Part shown: one piece after another, positions 9,928 to 22,200 of the stretch
Position numbering within the stretch: position 1 is the stretch's first letter
Layout: every line of letters begins with the position of its first letter
Origin: Lycium barbarum
Taxonomy: Eukaryota; Streptophyta; Magnoliopsida; Solanales; Solanaceae
Direction of reading: 5' to 3'
Assembly: GCF_019175385.1 (NCBI RefSeq)
Contig: NC_083339.1
Location: 109,043,601-109,107,600, forward strand
Length of the DNA stretch: 64,000 nt
The notes under the pieces: model-generated
Database searches by the model: none
What the model saw: the letters and a program-made list of their open reading frames with translations, nothing else
Told to the model about the DNA's origin: nothing
Translations under genes and position numbers: made by a program

Positions 9928-11096
9928 AGAAAAAAGGATCAAATTTACCCTCCAAGTATAGTGTATAGATTAAAATTGCCCTCCGTTAGAGTTAAGGATC
10001 AAATTTGCCCCTCAAGTGAACATACTTGTTAAAATTGCCCTTATTATGGATGGAAACGTGACTGGGTGCCACAACACTTAAAATTTAGCAACGTAGGATC
10101 CACGTCAGATCCACGTAAACTCCCAAACCCAATTCTTTTAACAACCGGTACCCGTTTCCCCAGCTATCAAATACATAAAATTTGCTGAAGTTATATCGAA
10201 GAAGACCGGAGTATCATTTCTTTCCACATTTTATAAAGATTTCAGGAGCACGTCCTAAATTGTGAAATTGGGTCTTCGGAGAGCTTACTTGATGGTAAAA
10301 GAACAAAAATAAGTCAATTTTGTATTCCAACTCTCCACTGGTGATGAGTAAAATCATTTAACAAACTTCTCACTTAGAATTATCCTATTGATCTTAGCAC
10401 AGCCAGGCTTGGCAGAAAGGACAAGTAACCAACTCTGCTCTATGAGTGAAAATGTCAAATACAAAGTATAATTCATTCCTATCGACTTAATTTTTTTTTT
10501 TAATTTTTTTTTAAACAAATAGTAGTAAGACAACAGCGGACCATAAGAAAACTGAGCATCTAAAGAATTTAAACCTAGTCGGTGCAAACTATGACCCAAG
10601 TCAAAGACTGAAACTTTAGGGGAATCGATAAACAAATAGTCTCTTGAAAGTAAAATTAAAACAAACCCAGAAAAAAACAAGAAGAACAAACAGGAGAAAC
10701 AATTAGCTCAGATCAAAACACATCAGCAAAACACCAGAATTCATGTTTAAAAAACTTGAAATAATCAGCAAAATAAAGGGTTTTTAAAGATTAAAGCAAC
10801 TGACAGTAATCTGATCGATTATGCGATACTGTCATGAAGAAACAAGAAAAAAAAAACCTGCTTAGTTGATAAGCCTCGTGGATCTCTTGCAAATCCATGC
10901 TTCATTTAAGGAATTGAGTTTGGGAGCCTACGTGGATATATGTGGCTAAATTTTAAGTATTGTGGCACCTAGTCACACTTTCATCGATAATAAGGGTAAT
11001 TTTAACAAGTATGTTAGCGAAAGGGATCTCTAACTCTAACGGAGGACAATTTTAATCTATAAATCATACTTGGAGGGTAAATTTGACCCTTTTCCC
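9928..11096. mobile_element. Non-autonomous Mutator-like element (MULE)
   Basis: A 1169-bp element with terminal inverted repeats of roughly 150 bp or more. The left end carries AAGGATCAAATTTACCCTCC and the right end GGAGGGTAAATTTGACCCTT. Further in, GCCCTCCGTTAGAGTTA pairs with TAACTCTAACGGAGGAC. An exact 9-bp target duplication TTTCTTATA (9919-9927 and 11097-11105) is diagnostic of Mutator-type transposition. The middle has no transposase, so it depends on a helper. It sits inside the interior of the surrounding LTR element. Confidence 0.88.
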
Positions 11097-11105
11097 TTTC
11101 TTATA

Positions 11106-11856
11106 ATATCATGCATACCGGAATAGATTTGAACTTTTCATCAGTGTAAATACTTTTTAAGTTCTGACGAAGTTATTAATATCTTTAAAGATTTGAACCA
11201 CAACTCCATGTGTCAAAACCGAAAATATTACATACATAATATTATTTAGTAGCTTAGAAAATCCAGTATTTGCTTTAGCACGTTTATGGCCATATGTTCA
11301 TCTTGATTCCATGAATTCTTACAAGACCAATCCTCTAAGTCTTGCGTGAAGCGGCACCACTTCGATATTCATATAGGTGAAATTAGCTACTATATCCCTA
11401 TTACTTCAGACATTTACTAATTTCATTACGATTAATTCAACCTCTTCTCGTAACAGTTTGTATTATGGAGTTTGTCACTATGCCCCTGCTATTTCAGGCA
11501 TTTAACAACTCCTTAACTCCTCACATAACAATAACTGTTACATTGAATCAAGGCTTTAGACGAGGAGACTCATGCTTTAGCAACACAAGTGAATTGTTAT
11601 TACCAGTTGAACTTATATTGTTAGAGTGTATACTAACTTAAAGTTGGGTTCCCTCACTTGTGTTTAATTTAAGGATTTTAGTCTTATTCCTTGACAATTT
11701 ATTTGTACTGCATTTCTTCTTAATAAATCTTGCAAGATCAACATAAATTATTTTCATGACAGATTAAAAAGATATCTTTACATAGGCATGCTCTAGACAT
11801 ATATTCCTAAACTTTTCATTCATATCCAATTATTGGCTACTCTTTTCGTAGCTTCG

Positions 11857-11906
<50 letters not shown>

Positions 11907-12880
11907 CTTAGAATGATTGCATTAGTTGTGTCCACAACATTTTAATATCGCATTTCTCAACCATTCAGCTTCCTTTCAAGCATCTTCATGCTACACATTT
12001 TTATTCCATTATGGAATACAAATTTATTTTGATGCTCAAATTATAACACCTTCATTCATATTACAAATCCAACTTTAATGAATTTTATCATTATCATCTG
12101 TTGGTTCAGTACTACTTATATAAACTTTGACCAATATTTTAATTTGAAACTAGTATATTATATCATATTGACTTGAGAAGATATCTATATTTCAATTTTA
12201 TAATACTTAGTTGATTTAATCCAACATAGAAGCCAAATTAGTCACATAACTTGGGACGGATTTTCCCTTTTAACTCAAGGTGTTAAATTGTCCAATTGTT
12301 GCTTTTCTTCTTTTATGAAGTTGATTTTAACATTATCTGGGATGAGCTTTTGTTTTATTTGGTGACATGTGAGTGGGGTCGGATTGAATTTCTATTTGAC
12401 AGAGTTATAGGTTGGTGTCTGTATCTCTGTTTTTACGGGCTCTACCAAATCAACAAATTATAAATGTTACACAAGATTCGAAAAGGGATTAAAAAAAAAA
12501 AAGAATGACGAAACAAAAGCTACCACAACTCTTAAAAACTCCCATGTCATTTCTATTCCTACCAATCTCTTCCCCTTGCACCACTACATGCGAGTTTGCT
12601 TTTTAAATTTGAAATCGTCATTGAGGTATCCGGTCTTATAAATGTTTTGTGATTTTACTTATTTTTAAAATTTCAGGCCGATGAGCTTAGAGAGAGGCTC
12701 ACGACTAACAAGCACGTGCATTCATAATTTTTTTTTATAACAATGTATTCAATATCTTTGTGTATTTAAAGAAGAAGAAAATAGTTGGCTTTAAAATCAG
12801 TCCTTACTATGTTATTGATCGGCATGTAAATATCATTAATTTTCTTAAATTGCTTTACTTCATATTTTTTGGTTTGTTAT
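11106..12880. other. AT-rich interior of the LTR element with no gene
   Basis: 1.8 kb of AT-rich sequence with no usable open frame. It contains a (TA)24 microsatellite at 11858-11905. The segment 12660-12720 (GATGAGCTTAGAGAGAGGCT ...) resembles 12905-12960 (AATGTTCTTAGAGAGGTTTA ...), an internal duplication that suggests the Helitron body begins before 12660. Confidence 0.5.
11858..11905. repeat. (TA)24 microsatellite
   Basis: 48 bases of uninterrupted TA dinucleotide. Confidence 0.98.
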
Positions 12881-13245
12881 CTTTTTGAAATTTTTATTTT
12901 TTTATTTGTATCAAGTCAATGTTCTTAGAGAGGTTTAAGGCTGACAAACATGTTATGTTTTTATTGCGCTTTTCAGTCTTTTTTTCTCCATATATTTCTC
13001 TCACTTTTCAGTAAATCTACAATTGTTATGCTTATTAGCATGTTTTACTTTTTGTGCATTTATCTGTAAAATTTTATTTTCTTGGAAGAAATAAATATTT
13101 TAAACTGAATGTGGAGATTATCTATATTTTTATTTATTTACACCAAACTTTTGTATATTTTATTTTTCTCTCATTCAATCTATGATTCTTATATGTGTAA
13201 AATATTTTTTTTCTCAATCGCGAGAAGCGCGGCCAAATATACTAG
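12880..13245 (+). mobile_element. Helitron 3' end, + strand
   Basis: It ends CTAG (13242-13245) followed by a host T, the Helitron rule CTRR|T. Eleven bases before the end is the terminal hairpin CGCG-AGAAG-CGCG (13219-13231). The preceding 350 bp align with the reverse complement of 15628-15900. Shared landmarks are TATTTCTCTCACTTTTCAG, GCTTATTAGCATGTT, TTTTGTGCATTTAT and GTAAAATTT. The 5' TC terminus was not located and there is no Rep/helicase gene, so it is non-autonomous. Confidence 0.7.
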
Positions 13246-14590
13246 TAATACTAAATACTTGAAATCTTATTATGAAAGTAAGAACCTCTCAAGTGACATC
13301 TTTACACGAGAGGACATAACATTTCAAGTGACACCCTTTTATGAAAGAACACTACTTTTCTGAAAAGACGTATGACCAACATATTCAAATTTTAAATTAG
13401 TTGTTTCATCAACTAGTCGTCACCAAGACCCACCAAATTTGAACTCACTCACTGCCATATCAATATCCACCAAGTATTTTGTGGGAGTTGAAGAACTATG
13501 AAATTTATGTCTCACATTCTTCAAATTTATACTAAACATTGAATTCAATATTGACTTTAAACCATAAGTCAAACTCCCCCGCACTTTAAATATTTCAAAT
13601 GTCTTTTCCAAAACTCATATGGACCATCTACAATCAACAGGTCATTTTGTTCTAACAAATAAATATTTTAAGAAAAAGACTTTAATTTAATAAACGTCAT
13701 CAACATTCCATAATCCAAAGCAATTTACTAATAATGTTATCACTTTCTCTAGATCTTCTCAAATAGTAGAACAAATTTCAAGTGTAAATATGATCCATTA
13801 ATACGTCATATGTTAATAATTGTTTTTTGGAAATATGCTCTATATTCATGCATGTAACATAAGTATGCTAATTTATGAGGTTTTAAGTAATTTGGCATGG
13901 AATAACAAATTATATTGAGCATATTGAATATGTTATTCTCAAACTTAACATGCATTTCAAGATCATCACAAATGGGTCATCTACCCTAATATTTATGAAA
14001 ATAAATTTCACAAAAATCACGAGGGTTGAAATACTAAGCAGAGATACGAAAGTAGAACCCGATTTTTATCTCTTTCTTCGTGATTCACTGCTTTGATTGA
14101 TCACTTTTGTCATATTAATGTCCGTTAGCGTCGCCACCCACGTGTATTAAACACATACTTTGGTGCAAACTTTGTATTCTCAATTTTTATTGTCTGTGAG
14201 AGAATGAAAACAACCAACTTTTTCTTTGTTGCGATAATTAAGTGTTCCACCTTATCCCTTGCTAAATCATCTTTTTCCCGGAAAACTTCTTGCTCTAAGA
14301 ATTTTCACATATTGGCTTGCCAGAACAACGCAACCAGTTTGAGGCAAATCCGCATCCACCGTCAGACTCAAACCAGTGCCTTCAAAATTCTTTTGCAAAT
14401 TGAGATGACATGGATTCCAAAGTCTTGAATATTACATTGTCCAAGACAACACGTTTAATCACACTGGTTTTGCAATTTGAGATATGACTTTTGTCTAACT
14501 ACCAGAAACACTAACTTCTCTTTATCAATGACACACCAAATATTTATCGAGAAATCAATTCTTCTTCATAACTCAATATCTCTTTAAGAT
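13246..14590. other. Non-coding interior of the LTR element
   Basis: AT-rich sequence with several short frames on both strands (13420-13611, 14204-14428), none resembling a known protein. I regard it as leader or degenerate internal sequence of the 9535-14961 element. Confidence 0.45.
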
Positions 14591-14961
14591 TGTTAGAAAA
14601 ATAGGAAAACATAATCAAAGAATAATTGTCTTTGACACGTGAATAAATCGACCTTCCTTAAAGATATATTGTCCATATACATATTGGGAAATACAAGCAA
14701 TTCCCTTTAGGATACAACAAAGCCCAAATTATACCGGCAGATTTTTCATAGCCACTTCATGAAGAAAGACATTATTTATAGAGTTACAATAGTAACGATT
14801 GTGAATAGTCATGACTTTTCCTGAACATACATATCCATTTAAATTCAGATTTTAAATAAAATCAGAAAATACCAAGACTTTTAATATATAATATCTTCAA
14901 ACTCTTTTTACCTTATGTTGTGGGACAATCTCACTTCACATATATTACAAACTATCTAACA
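14591..14961 (-). repeat. LTR (5' LTR in element orientation)
   Basis: 371 bp, starting TGTTAGAAAAATAGG and ending AAACTATCTAACA with intact TG...CA ends. It is the partner of 9535-9897. Confidence 0.8.
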
Positions 14962-15627
14962 TTCAGAGCATGGCATTCCATCCGAAGACATGACAGATAT
15001 ACTTTCATATGCCACACTTGTGGTCTTGTTTTACCGTTAAAACCAGTCAATATGACCCGATTTGGATGACTTCTTTTTGCACCACTTCCAAGTGGTTAGG
15101 GCTGTTGGAAAATATGATCCAAGAGCACAAAGATAAAGTCATTCTAACTAAATCCACACAAATAGTAACCTTATGTCAAGTGGAAGGACAATCAAACGCT
15201 CAAAATATGTAAAGTAGGATACATAAATTTCCAGTCACAACTTATCATTCTTGCACATCTACACATCCCACCTCTTAGCATTTTCTTCTATGAATATCAT
15301 GCGCAGCATCTTTCAGATCAGGGACGACAAAATTAGCTCATGAAAATATGATTAGCTCAACTTATTGATATGTTATATATAGCGAAAAAAGGTTTTATTA
15401 TGTACTTAAGAAAATTATAATAATCTAACAAAGAAATTAAAACTTTTTAAGAATTGGACAGGTTGGATTATGACCCATTTCAGCCTAAGTGAATTTTGGG
15501 CGGATCATTGACCCGTCCATTTATTAATACAACAACCAATTTAGCCCAACCCGCTCATTTGACACTCTTAGTCCAGACAAATACTGCCATTTAAGAGTAC
15601 CAAGAATCCATTGGTCTCATATCAACA
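14962..15627. other. Intergenic region, no firm feature
   Basis: 666 bp. A 67-codon frame (15009-15212) has no recognisable domain and is probably chance. An A then CTAG at 15627-15631 marks the Helitron boundary. Confidence 0.4.
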
Positions 15628-15892
15628 CTAGTGAAAAGGTCCGCGCGAAGCGCGGTTATAAAATATATTTTCTCTTATAATTTTAAAAAATATAAAGAAA
15701 ATTACTATATATAAGTAAATAGAAATATACACATTAATGTCCACATTTAGTTATACCAAGGAAACGAAATTTTACAATATAAATGCACAAAAATTAGAAC
15801 TAACATCTTAATAAGCATAAAAATGGTATACTGAAAAGAAAAAAATATGGAGAAAAAAGAAAATAAAAAGGGGAAAAATATAGCACGTGGTT

Positions 15893-18651
15893 TGTCACGA
15901 CCCAATTTCACTAAGTCGTGCGGGCACCTACCTTTCCCACCTCGGTAGGCGAACCCTTAACTCAACATTCACAAATAATAGAAAATAGCGGAAGAAGTAA
16001 AATAGCGAAAGTCTCACAAATATAATATAAATAAGAAAATGCGGAAGTAAATGAAATCCGCCCCAGTATCTGGTCTGGTCATACAAGAGCCTCTAACTAA
16101 ATACTACAAGTGTGAATCATAATAATACATAAGTAGTCTCAAGGATCATGTCTCAGAATAGAAATAAAGACATAATGATAGAAAGAGTCATCGAGCAGCG
16201 AACGTCCTCATGCTCACCCTGAAGGACTCGAATCAGCCATCCTCGAATATCAGTCACGAGGAGTAGAAGTCGATCTCACCTGGTACTCTGCATTCATAAA
16301 AGAATGCAGCAAGTGCAAGTCAGTACAAACAACAAGTTCTGGTAGGTATCATAGGCCAACTAAGATTAGCTAACATATACCAAGACAATAAAGTAAGATA
16401 AACAGGTAAATCAACAAGGTATAAGTCAACACGAGTTAGTAACCAAGTACAAGTCATCCCCTATGTTATAGCATCTAAACCCAACTGTGCCAATTCTCAG
16501 TGTAACCAATCCGAACCAATACATCACAATAGTATCACAACAAGTCATCACCTATGTTATAGCATCTAAGCCCAACTGTGCCAAGTCTTAGTACATCTAA
16601 TCCCAATTCGTATATCATAATAGTATCACAATAGAAGTCAACATGATGCAATGCAATGCAATAATGTATGAAGTGTGAATGTAATGAAATGCAGTGTACA
16701 CATGTACTCCGATGATGGAACATCACATCTCGGCAGCACAACCCATGGGGACCCGTGAAGTCCATGTACCTCACGATTCCGGCAACAACCTCGGCAATCG
16801 CTACCACTCATCCTCAATTCCGGGATAAACATCGGGCATCGGTCCTCACGTCACTCTCATCCAACTGAGCCCAGCTCATAACAACGTTTCCTTAAGTATC
16901 ATCAATGTATCAACAGTATATCATGAAGGATGAGAATGCGTGCAATGTATGAGTTCAACGTCAATAATCAAATCAATATCAAAGTACCACGCATGGGCAT
17001 ACCAACGATATCATGAAAAGGCTGCATAATAAGCCATAATAGAATTACTACCCTCGTCTCAAATGACAACAAATAAGATACCATAATATTATAATAAATA
17101 TATATCAATAGTCTCCAATATCTACTATCTCCACGTGGCATCGAGCCAACAACAATAGTACAAGATGAGTCACAACACAACGGGTGGCTAACCCCAATCA
17201 CACAACAGGGCCCAACCTAAGACAACATCCAACCTAACTTCATACCCAAAGGTTTACGTACATTCTCCTACAATATCATCTAAATATATATTTCGCTAAA
17301 CGAAGTCTCACCATAGGGTAAACCGTAACATACCTGGAAGGCTGAACAACAAAGTCTCCACAATCACACCTTAGTCTTCCCTTTCCCTTGAGCCTCAAGA
17401 TAATGGAAGTCTAATCATATCCGAAATATGCAATTAGAATCAAGAAGAACACCAATCAAAACCCTACTTCTATTCAAGACCCAAATCCCCAACCTAAGGA
17501 ATAAGGTTTATGAACTAGAAAGGTGAAATTAAGAATCTAAAGGTCTCAACATGAAATTAAAGCTCTAGGTGATCAATTCCCATTAATAACAAGCTGGAAG
17601 AACCAACAATTTGCTCAAATTCGGATTCGAGGCAAAACCCTCAAATTTGGGTATGAACCCTAACTCCAAATCTATAATTTAGCCACTAATTAGGAAGAAG
17701 TCTAGCAATAATAAGTTCTAATCATCAATTCCATGCTTAATAGAGCTAACCCAACCAATAAATCAAGATTTAGAGGCCTAGAAGAAGAACTCATTAAACT
17801 CTCTTTTAAATCATCAATATCTTAATTAACTATTATGATAAATGGAATTCTAAGGTGATAAAGAAATCATGGAATGGAAAGGAAAGTAAAGGGACTTACC
17901 ACCAAGATATTTCCCCAGGAATGCCTTGAAATGCTCCCAACAACTCAGTTTTTCGGAATAGGAATGAAAGAGGAACTTAGGGCCTTTAACCCTCATTTAA
18001 TGAAATAAACTGTCTGTCACCCACTTTCACGACCCATAGACCACTTCAGCGGCGCTGCTTTGGCGGTCCTGCCCAAATCGCTAAGGCCGCTTCAGCGGCA
18101 GGGTGACCGCTAAAGCGGTACCTCTGCCGCGGTGCTGGTGCCGCCAGAGCGGGCACCAGACACCAGAAATTCCCAAGTCTTTCACAAATTCAATCCGAAA
18201 TCCCGACTATCACCCGAGGCTATCTGCTCACATACCATATATGCAGACATATATAAAAACATGCTACGAAAGCACTCGTAGCCTCAAAATTCCCAACGGA
18301 GGTCTTGTTGACCAATTCAACCCCCGATACCTCGACATCAACTTCCCAACGCATGTCCCAAAATGCACCCGAGTGCATTGGGAACCGAACTAGATATAGA
18401 CACGAGTTCTAAACGATCATCCAGACCTCTCGAAATCGACGGATTCCCGAAAAAGATCCGTTTACCCAAAAGTCAACTTTGAGTCAACTCTTTTTCGCTT
18501 TAAGCCCAATTTTCTCAAAAAGTCACCCAAATCAAATTCAAACACTTCGAGAAGCGTGTCAATGGTCCCCGGGAGTCAAATATGAGCTAATAAAGCTCAA
18601 AAAAGGATCAAAAGGGTTGAAAATGCAATAACGACCAAGCGGGTCGTTACA
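15893..18651 (-). mobile_element. Solo LTR, LTR-A family
   Basis: 2759 bp, opening TGTCACGACCC and closing GGGTCGTTACA, flanked by an exact 5-bp duplication TGGTT (15888-15892 and 18652-18656). No internal domain or second LTR is present, so it is a solo LTR left by recombination. Landmarks shared with the other copies are GTCGTGCGGGCACCTACC, the TGCAATGCAATGCAATAATG microsatellite (about 16644) and the GC-rich palindrome cluster (18044-18150). Orientation is taken from the element with a primer-binding site at 39593-39607. Confidence 0.88.
18044..18150 (-). promoter_or_regulatory. GC-rich palindrome cluster of an LTR-A copy
   Basis: It contains CCGCTTCAGCGG and CCGCTAAAGCGG, each a perfect palindromic arm pair with a 2-bp centre, plus partial copies (TTCAGCGGCGCTGC, TGCCGCGGTGC, GCCGCCAGAGCGGGC). 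It stands out as about 65% GC in an LTR that is otherwise AT-rich. Confidence 0.55.
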
Positions 18652-19259
18652 TGGTTGTTCGTCCAAGACTCCTCTTTCTCGTAGCATCGAATTGATACCA
18701 AAACAAAGAAAACTAAAATTTCCCCTGATCAACCTTAATTTTCTATAGATCGAAATGTTATGAAAATTAATTCATTATTTTGTAAGTTCATATTATCATA
18801 TCGAGTTATATAGATGCTTAATTTTAAACTTTAAATAGAAATAATAAGTCATTATCATAGAATTTTTTTCTTTAACCCAGGATTTGAGATATTATTATCA
18901 GATAATGTACACAAGTATTTTTATAGTGTCTAATGGCTATTTGAAGAAAAAAAAATTACAACTAATCACTTGATCTATATTTGCAAGAGCTGCATATACA
19001 CACACATTTTTTTCTCTCTTCTGTCTCTTCCAAAAATAACTGACTAAAACCCTAAGACCTATTTTTCACAGCGGCCAGCCTCCACCAGTGGCTGGTCTTC
19101 CCTCAACCATCCTAAACAATAATATCCCAAAACTAAATTATATCACAGCCTTACAATCACCAAAAGAAGTGGAAAATCTAGACCTTAAACCTATTACGTA
19201 TTTGCATAGAGAACCTACTATTGCATAGACAAAGAAAGAATTTGAGGAACTATCATGAC

Positions 19260-22200
19260 GCCAAAATTTGAAATATGATGTTATTGCGAAATTCTCGTAT
19301 GGCCGGCCAGATTTACAAGAATTGAAGAAGATTTTGCCAATTCAATTGGAGATCAAAGGGCGCTGTGACATTGGTTTTTTAGACGAGAGACACATCTTAT
19401 TATGACTATCTTTGCTGGAGGATTATGCTGCACTTACATCAAGTGCTTTTGAACTACATTTTAGAGGAAGGATCTATCTGCTAAAATGTTTAATATGGGA
19501 TCCTTAGTTTAACCCGGAGGAAGAAACCACGATTGCAGTTGCATGGATCTCATTCCCTGGTTTACCCACAAATTTATTTGATAAAGAATCATTGTTCTCT
19601 ATGGCCCAAGCAGTGGGCACTCCATTGGTGATTGATAAAGCTATGAAAAATCAGACAAGACCAAGTTGTGCGCGTGTGAAGGTGGAAGTTGATTTACTGA
19701 AAGAATTGCCAAAACGAATTCACATCAGTTGTTTTGATGAGGAAACGGGAGAAGTAAAGGCAAAATGGCAAAAAATACAAAATGATTACTTGCCTAAATA
19801 TTGCACTCAATGTAAATTACAGGGGAGTGATTTGCAAGATTGTTGGGTTGTTCACCCTAAATATAGGCCCAAGAAAGAAGAACCAAAACCGAAGGGTAGT
19901 GCAGCACCTGAAAAACCAAAATAGAAACAAGTCAATGAAAGTACAAAAGATCAACCCACTGGTTTATTAATTGCAATAACCAGTGAGACTACTAAGTCTC
20001 TACCTGCTAAACCAGTAGAACCGAAGGGGAAAGGAGCAAACAAGTATGGCAGATACAATGGGAATAACACAAAAATGGAGTGGAATGTAGTGACAAATAA
20101 GAAGAAGAAACAAAATAACATGGAGGAGGGACAAAGGGGTAAGGATGCAAAGGATAATGATGAGGAAATAGGCAGGAAAGAAAGGCAAATGGGCAAGAGA
20201 AGAACAATGTGAATTCTTTTCAAGCACTTACCAATGAGGAGGAAGAGAACTTTGTGGAGATAGTTGCAGAACAGCGAAAGAAGAAGGCTGAAACATCCAT
20301 AAAATCCAAACCATGGGTGGAATCATCTTTTGGCACATCAAAGGATGGAGAGAAAATGATCCAGACTATAGTGGGGAGCAACCCAAAGGGGAAAACTGGG
20401 AACAAAGAAATTCAAGAAGAGTGCAGCATGTCAAATGAACCAGTTAGCAACATGGATAAGGAGTTAGTGCAAAGCAAGACCAACACAGACAAGAAGGCAG
20501 AGATACTAAACCCAGATGAAAGTAAAGGAAAAGAAATCACCAACACTCAGAAGTATGTGGAAAAAGAAAATCACCATGAAGAGAGGCCAAGCAAGACAGT
20601 TGAGGAAGAGGTGAATAAATTAGGGGCGACTGAGAAGGAACATGAGAAAGTAAAGGTAATGCAAGATGTAGATTTAAACAAAGTGCCTGATAAACCACCT
20701 GATGAAAGTGTCACGACCCTAATTACTGATCGTGCGGGCACCTACCTTATTATCACTAGTAGGCGAACCCTTACCCGTTAACCCATTAATCATTAGCCAA
20801 TTTTAACTTATTTAATCATTTATACTTACAAAATCAATGATCATGTGAATGAATAAATAAGTAAAATAATTCATAATTAATAGATAATATAAGTGTGGAA
20901 GTCTTAACTATTACACCCCCAAATCTAAAAGTCATCGTACAAGGACTCTAACCAACAATGTCTGAAGAATGAAGTATATCTCAAATATAATAACAAATAA
21001 TGTCTGGAATGAAAGTAGACATCTGGAAAGAGATATCTTCAGGTGGCATGGCATGGATAGAAGCTCACCCTCGGATTTGATCGAGCAAACTAGCTTCAAG
21101 CTAGAGATGTAGTCTGGATGAAATCTCTGGAACACAATCTGCACTCAAAAGGGTGCAGGAACGTAGTATCAGTACAAACACTATGTACCGGTAAACATCA
21201 TAGGTCGACTAAGATTAGTTCACGCATATAAGTATAAAATCAACAAGATAAACAGAGAGGCATTTAATACTCAAATCCAAGTCACAGAATATCCCATAAC
21301 GAAGTCACAACCTAAGATGAAGCTTCTAAACCACAAGTCTGTCAAGTTTCAACAATCTCACCTAATAATCACAAGTCCAAGTTCCTTCCCTAGGTAGAGT
21401 CACTAATCCACAATTTAACTCAGTCAATGGTCATACTGATATCACAATAGGCATTCAACATCCATATCAAAATCAAAACCAAACGAACACATAATAATGC
21501 AGAATAAAATGTAATAATGTGCAATGCAAAATATGATAATGTGCAACGCAATGCAATGCACTGGCCAATCACTCGAACTGTACACACATGCTAACTGATG
21601 TCATTGTTCAGTAGTCATGACCTGCAGAGGACCCATGGTGTCCATGTATAACTCGTTCCGAACTCACTCCTCTGACCCGAGCATAAACCTCCGCTCCAGC
21701 AAGAACCTCGGACGCGGATCCACATCATGTACCACTCATTTTCGGAACGAACCTCGGACCACGAGCTCACAACTAGGCCACATCCTTACCCCCAGTCAAA
21801 TGTGCCTTTTCATATGTATAGTAACACTGTCATATCACTCTCAATGATCAATTCATCAATTACCATGTACCAAATAGTATCACAAGTTCAATAAGAAGAT
21901 TATATTAACTTCTTCACTAATTTCACATCACAATGTATCTCTCAACGTATTCCAGTTCATTAGTATGTATGGACTATGAACAATTTGCAAAATCAATGTC
22001 AAACACAAGGCATCATGCCACAAGTCTTCCAAACCATTTCCATCATGCATGAGTGTATATTGCATAAATGAGTGTAAACATGGTAAATCAATGCAAACCA
22101 ATAAAGCAACAGTGAAGGTACAAGTCACAAAGCTACAAGTCATATCAATACTTGGATCAACTCAACCATGAAATGAATCATACAAATCGTCTCAACCAAC

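Larger units (their letters stand above)
9535..14961 (-). mobile_element. Non-autonomous LTR retrotransposon (TGTTAG...CTAACA LTRs)
   Basis: Two directly repeated LTRs, 9535-9897 (363 bp) and 14591-14961 (371 bp), are about 85-90% alike by eye. The better-preserved one starts TGTTAG and ends CTAACA. The left flank is TTCAT and the right flank is TTCAG, a decayed 5-bp target duplication. On the - strand a purine tract AGTAGGGGAT abuts the 9897 LTR, as a polypurine tract would, which sets the orientation. No gag or pol remnant was recognised between the LTRs. The interior also holds a MULE (9928-11096) and a Helitron end (to 13245). LTR divergence makes it an old insertion. It lies 35 bp after the PPR stop codon. 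Confidence 0.7.
15628..18800 (-). mobile_element. Helitron 3' end, - strand, split by a solo LTR
   Basis: On the - strand the element ends ...CCTTTTCACTAG next to a host T (complement of 15627). The terminal hairpin CCGCGC-GAA-GCGCGG lies at 15641-15655. Its body runs through 15892, is interrupted by the LTR at 15893-18651, and resumes at 18657 (TGTTCGTCCAAGACTCC..., homologous to 12905-12960 on the + strand). The outer limit near 18800 is only where similarity fades. No Rep/helicase gene is visible. Confidence 0.65.

Noticed and set aside
15009..15212. A 67-codon gene between the LTR element and the Helitron
   Set aside because: No domain, no upstream context and no similar frame elsewhere. 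Length is within chance for this composition.
19046..19055. Telomere-like AAACCCTAA motifs (also near 40452)
   Set aside because: Single units, not tandem arrays. They occur in a LINE 5' UTR and an LTR.
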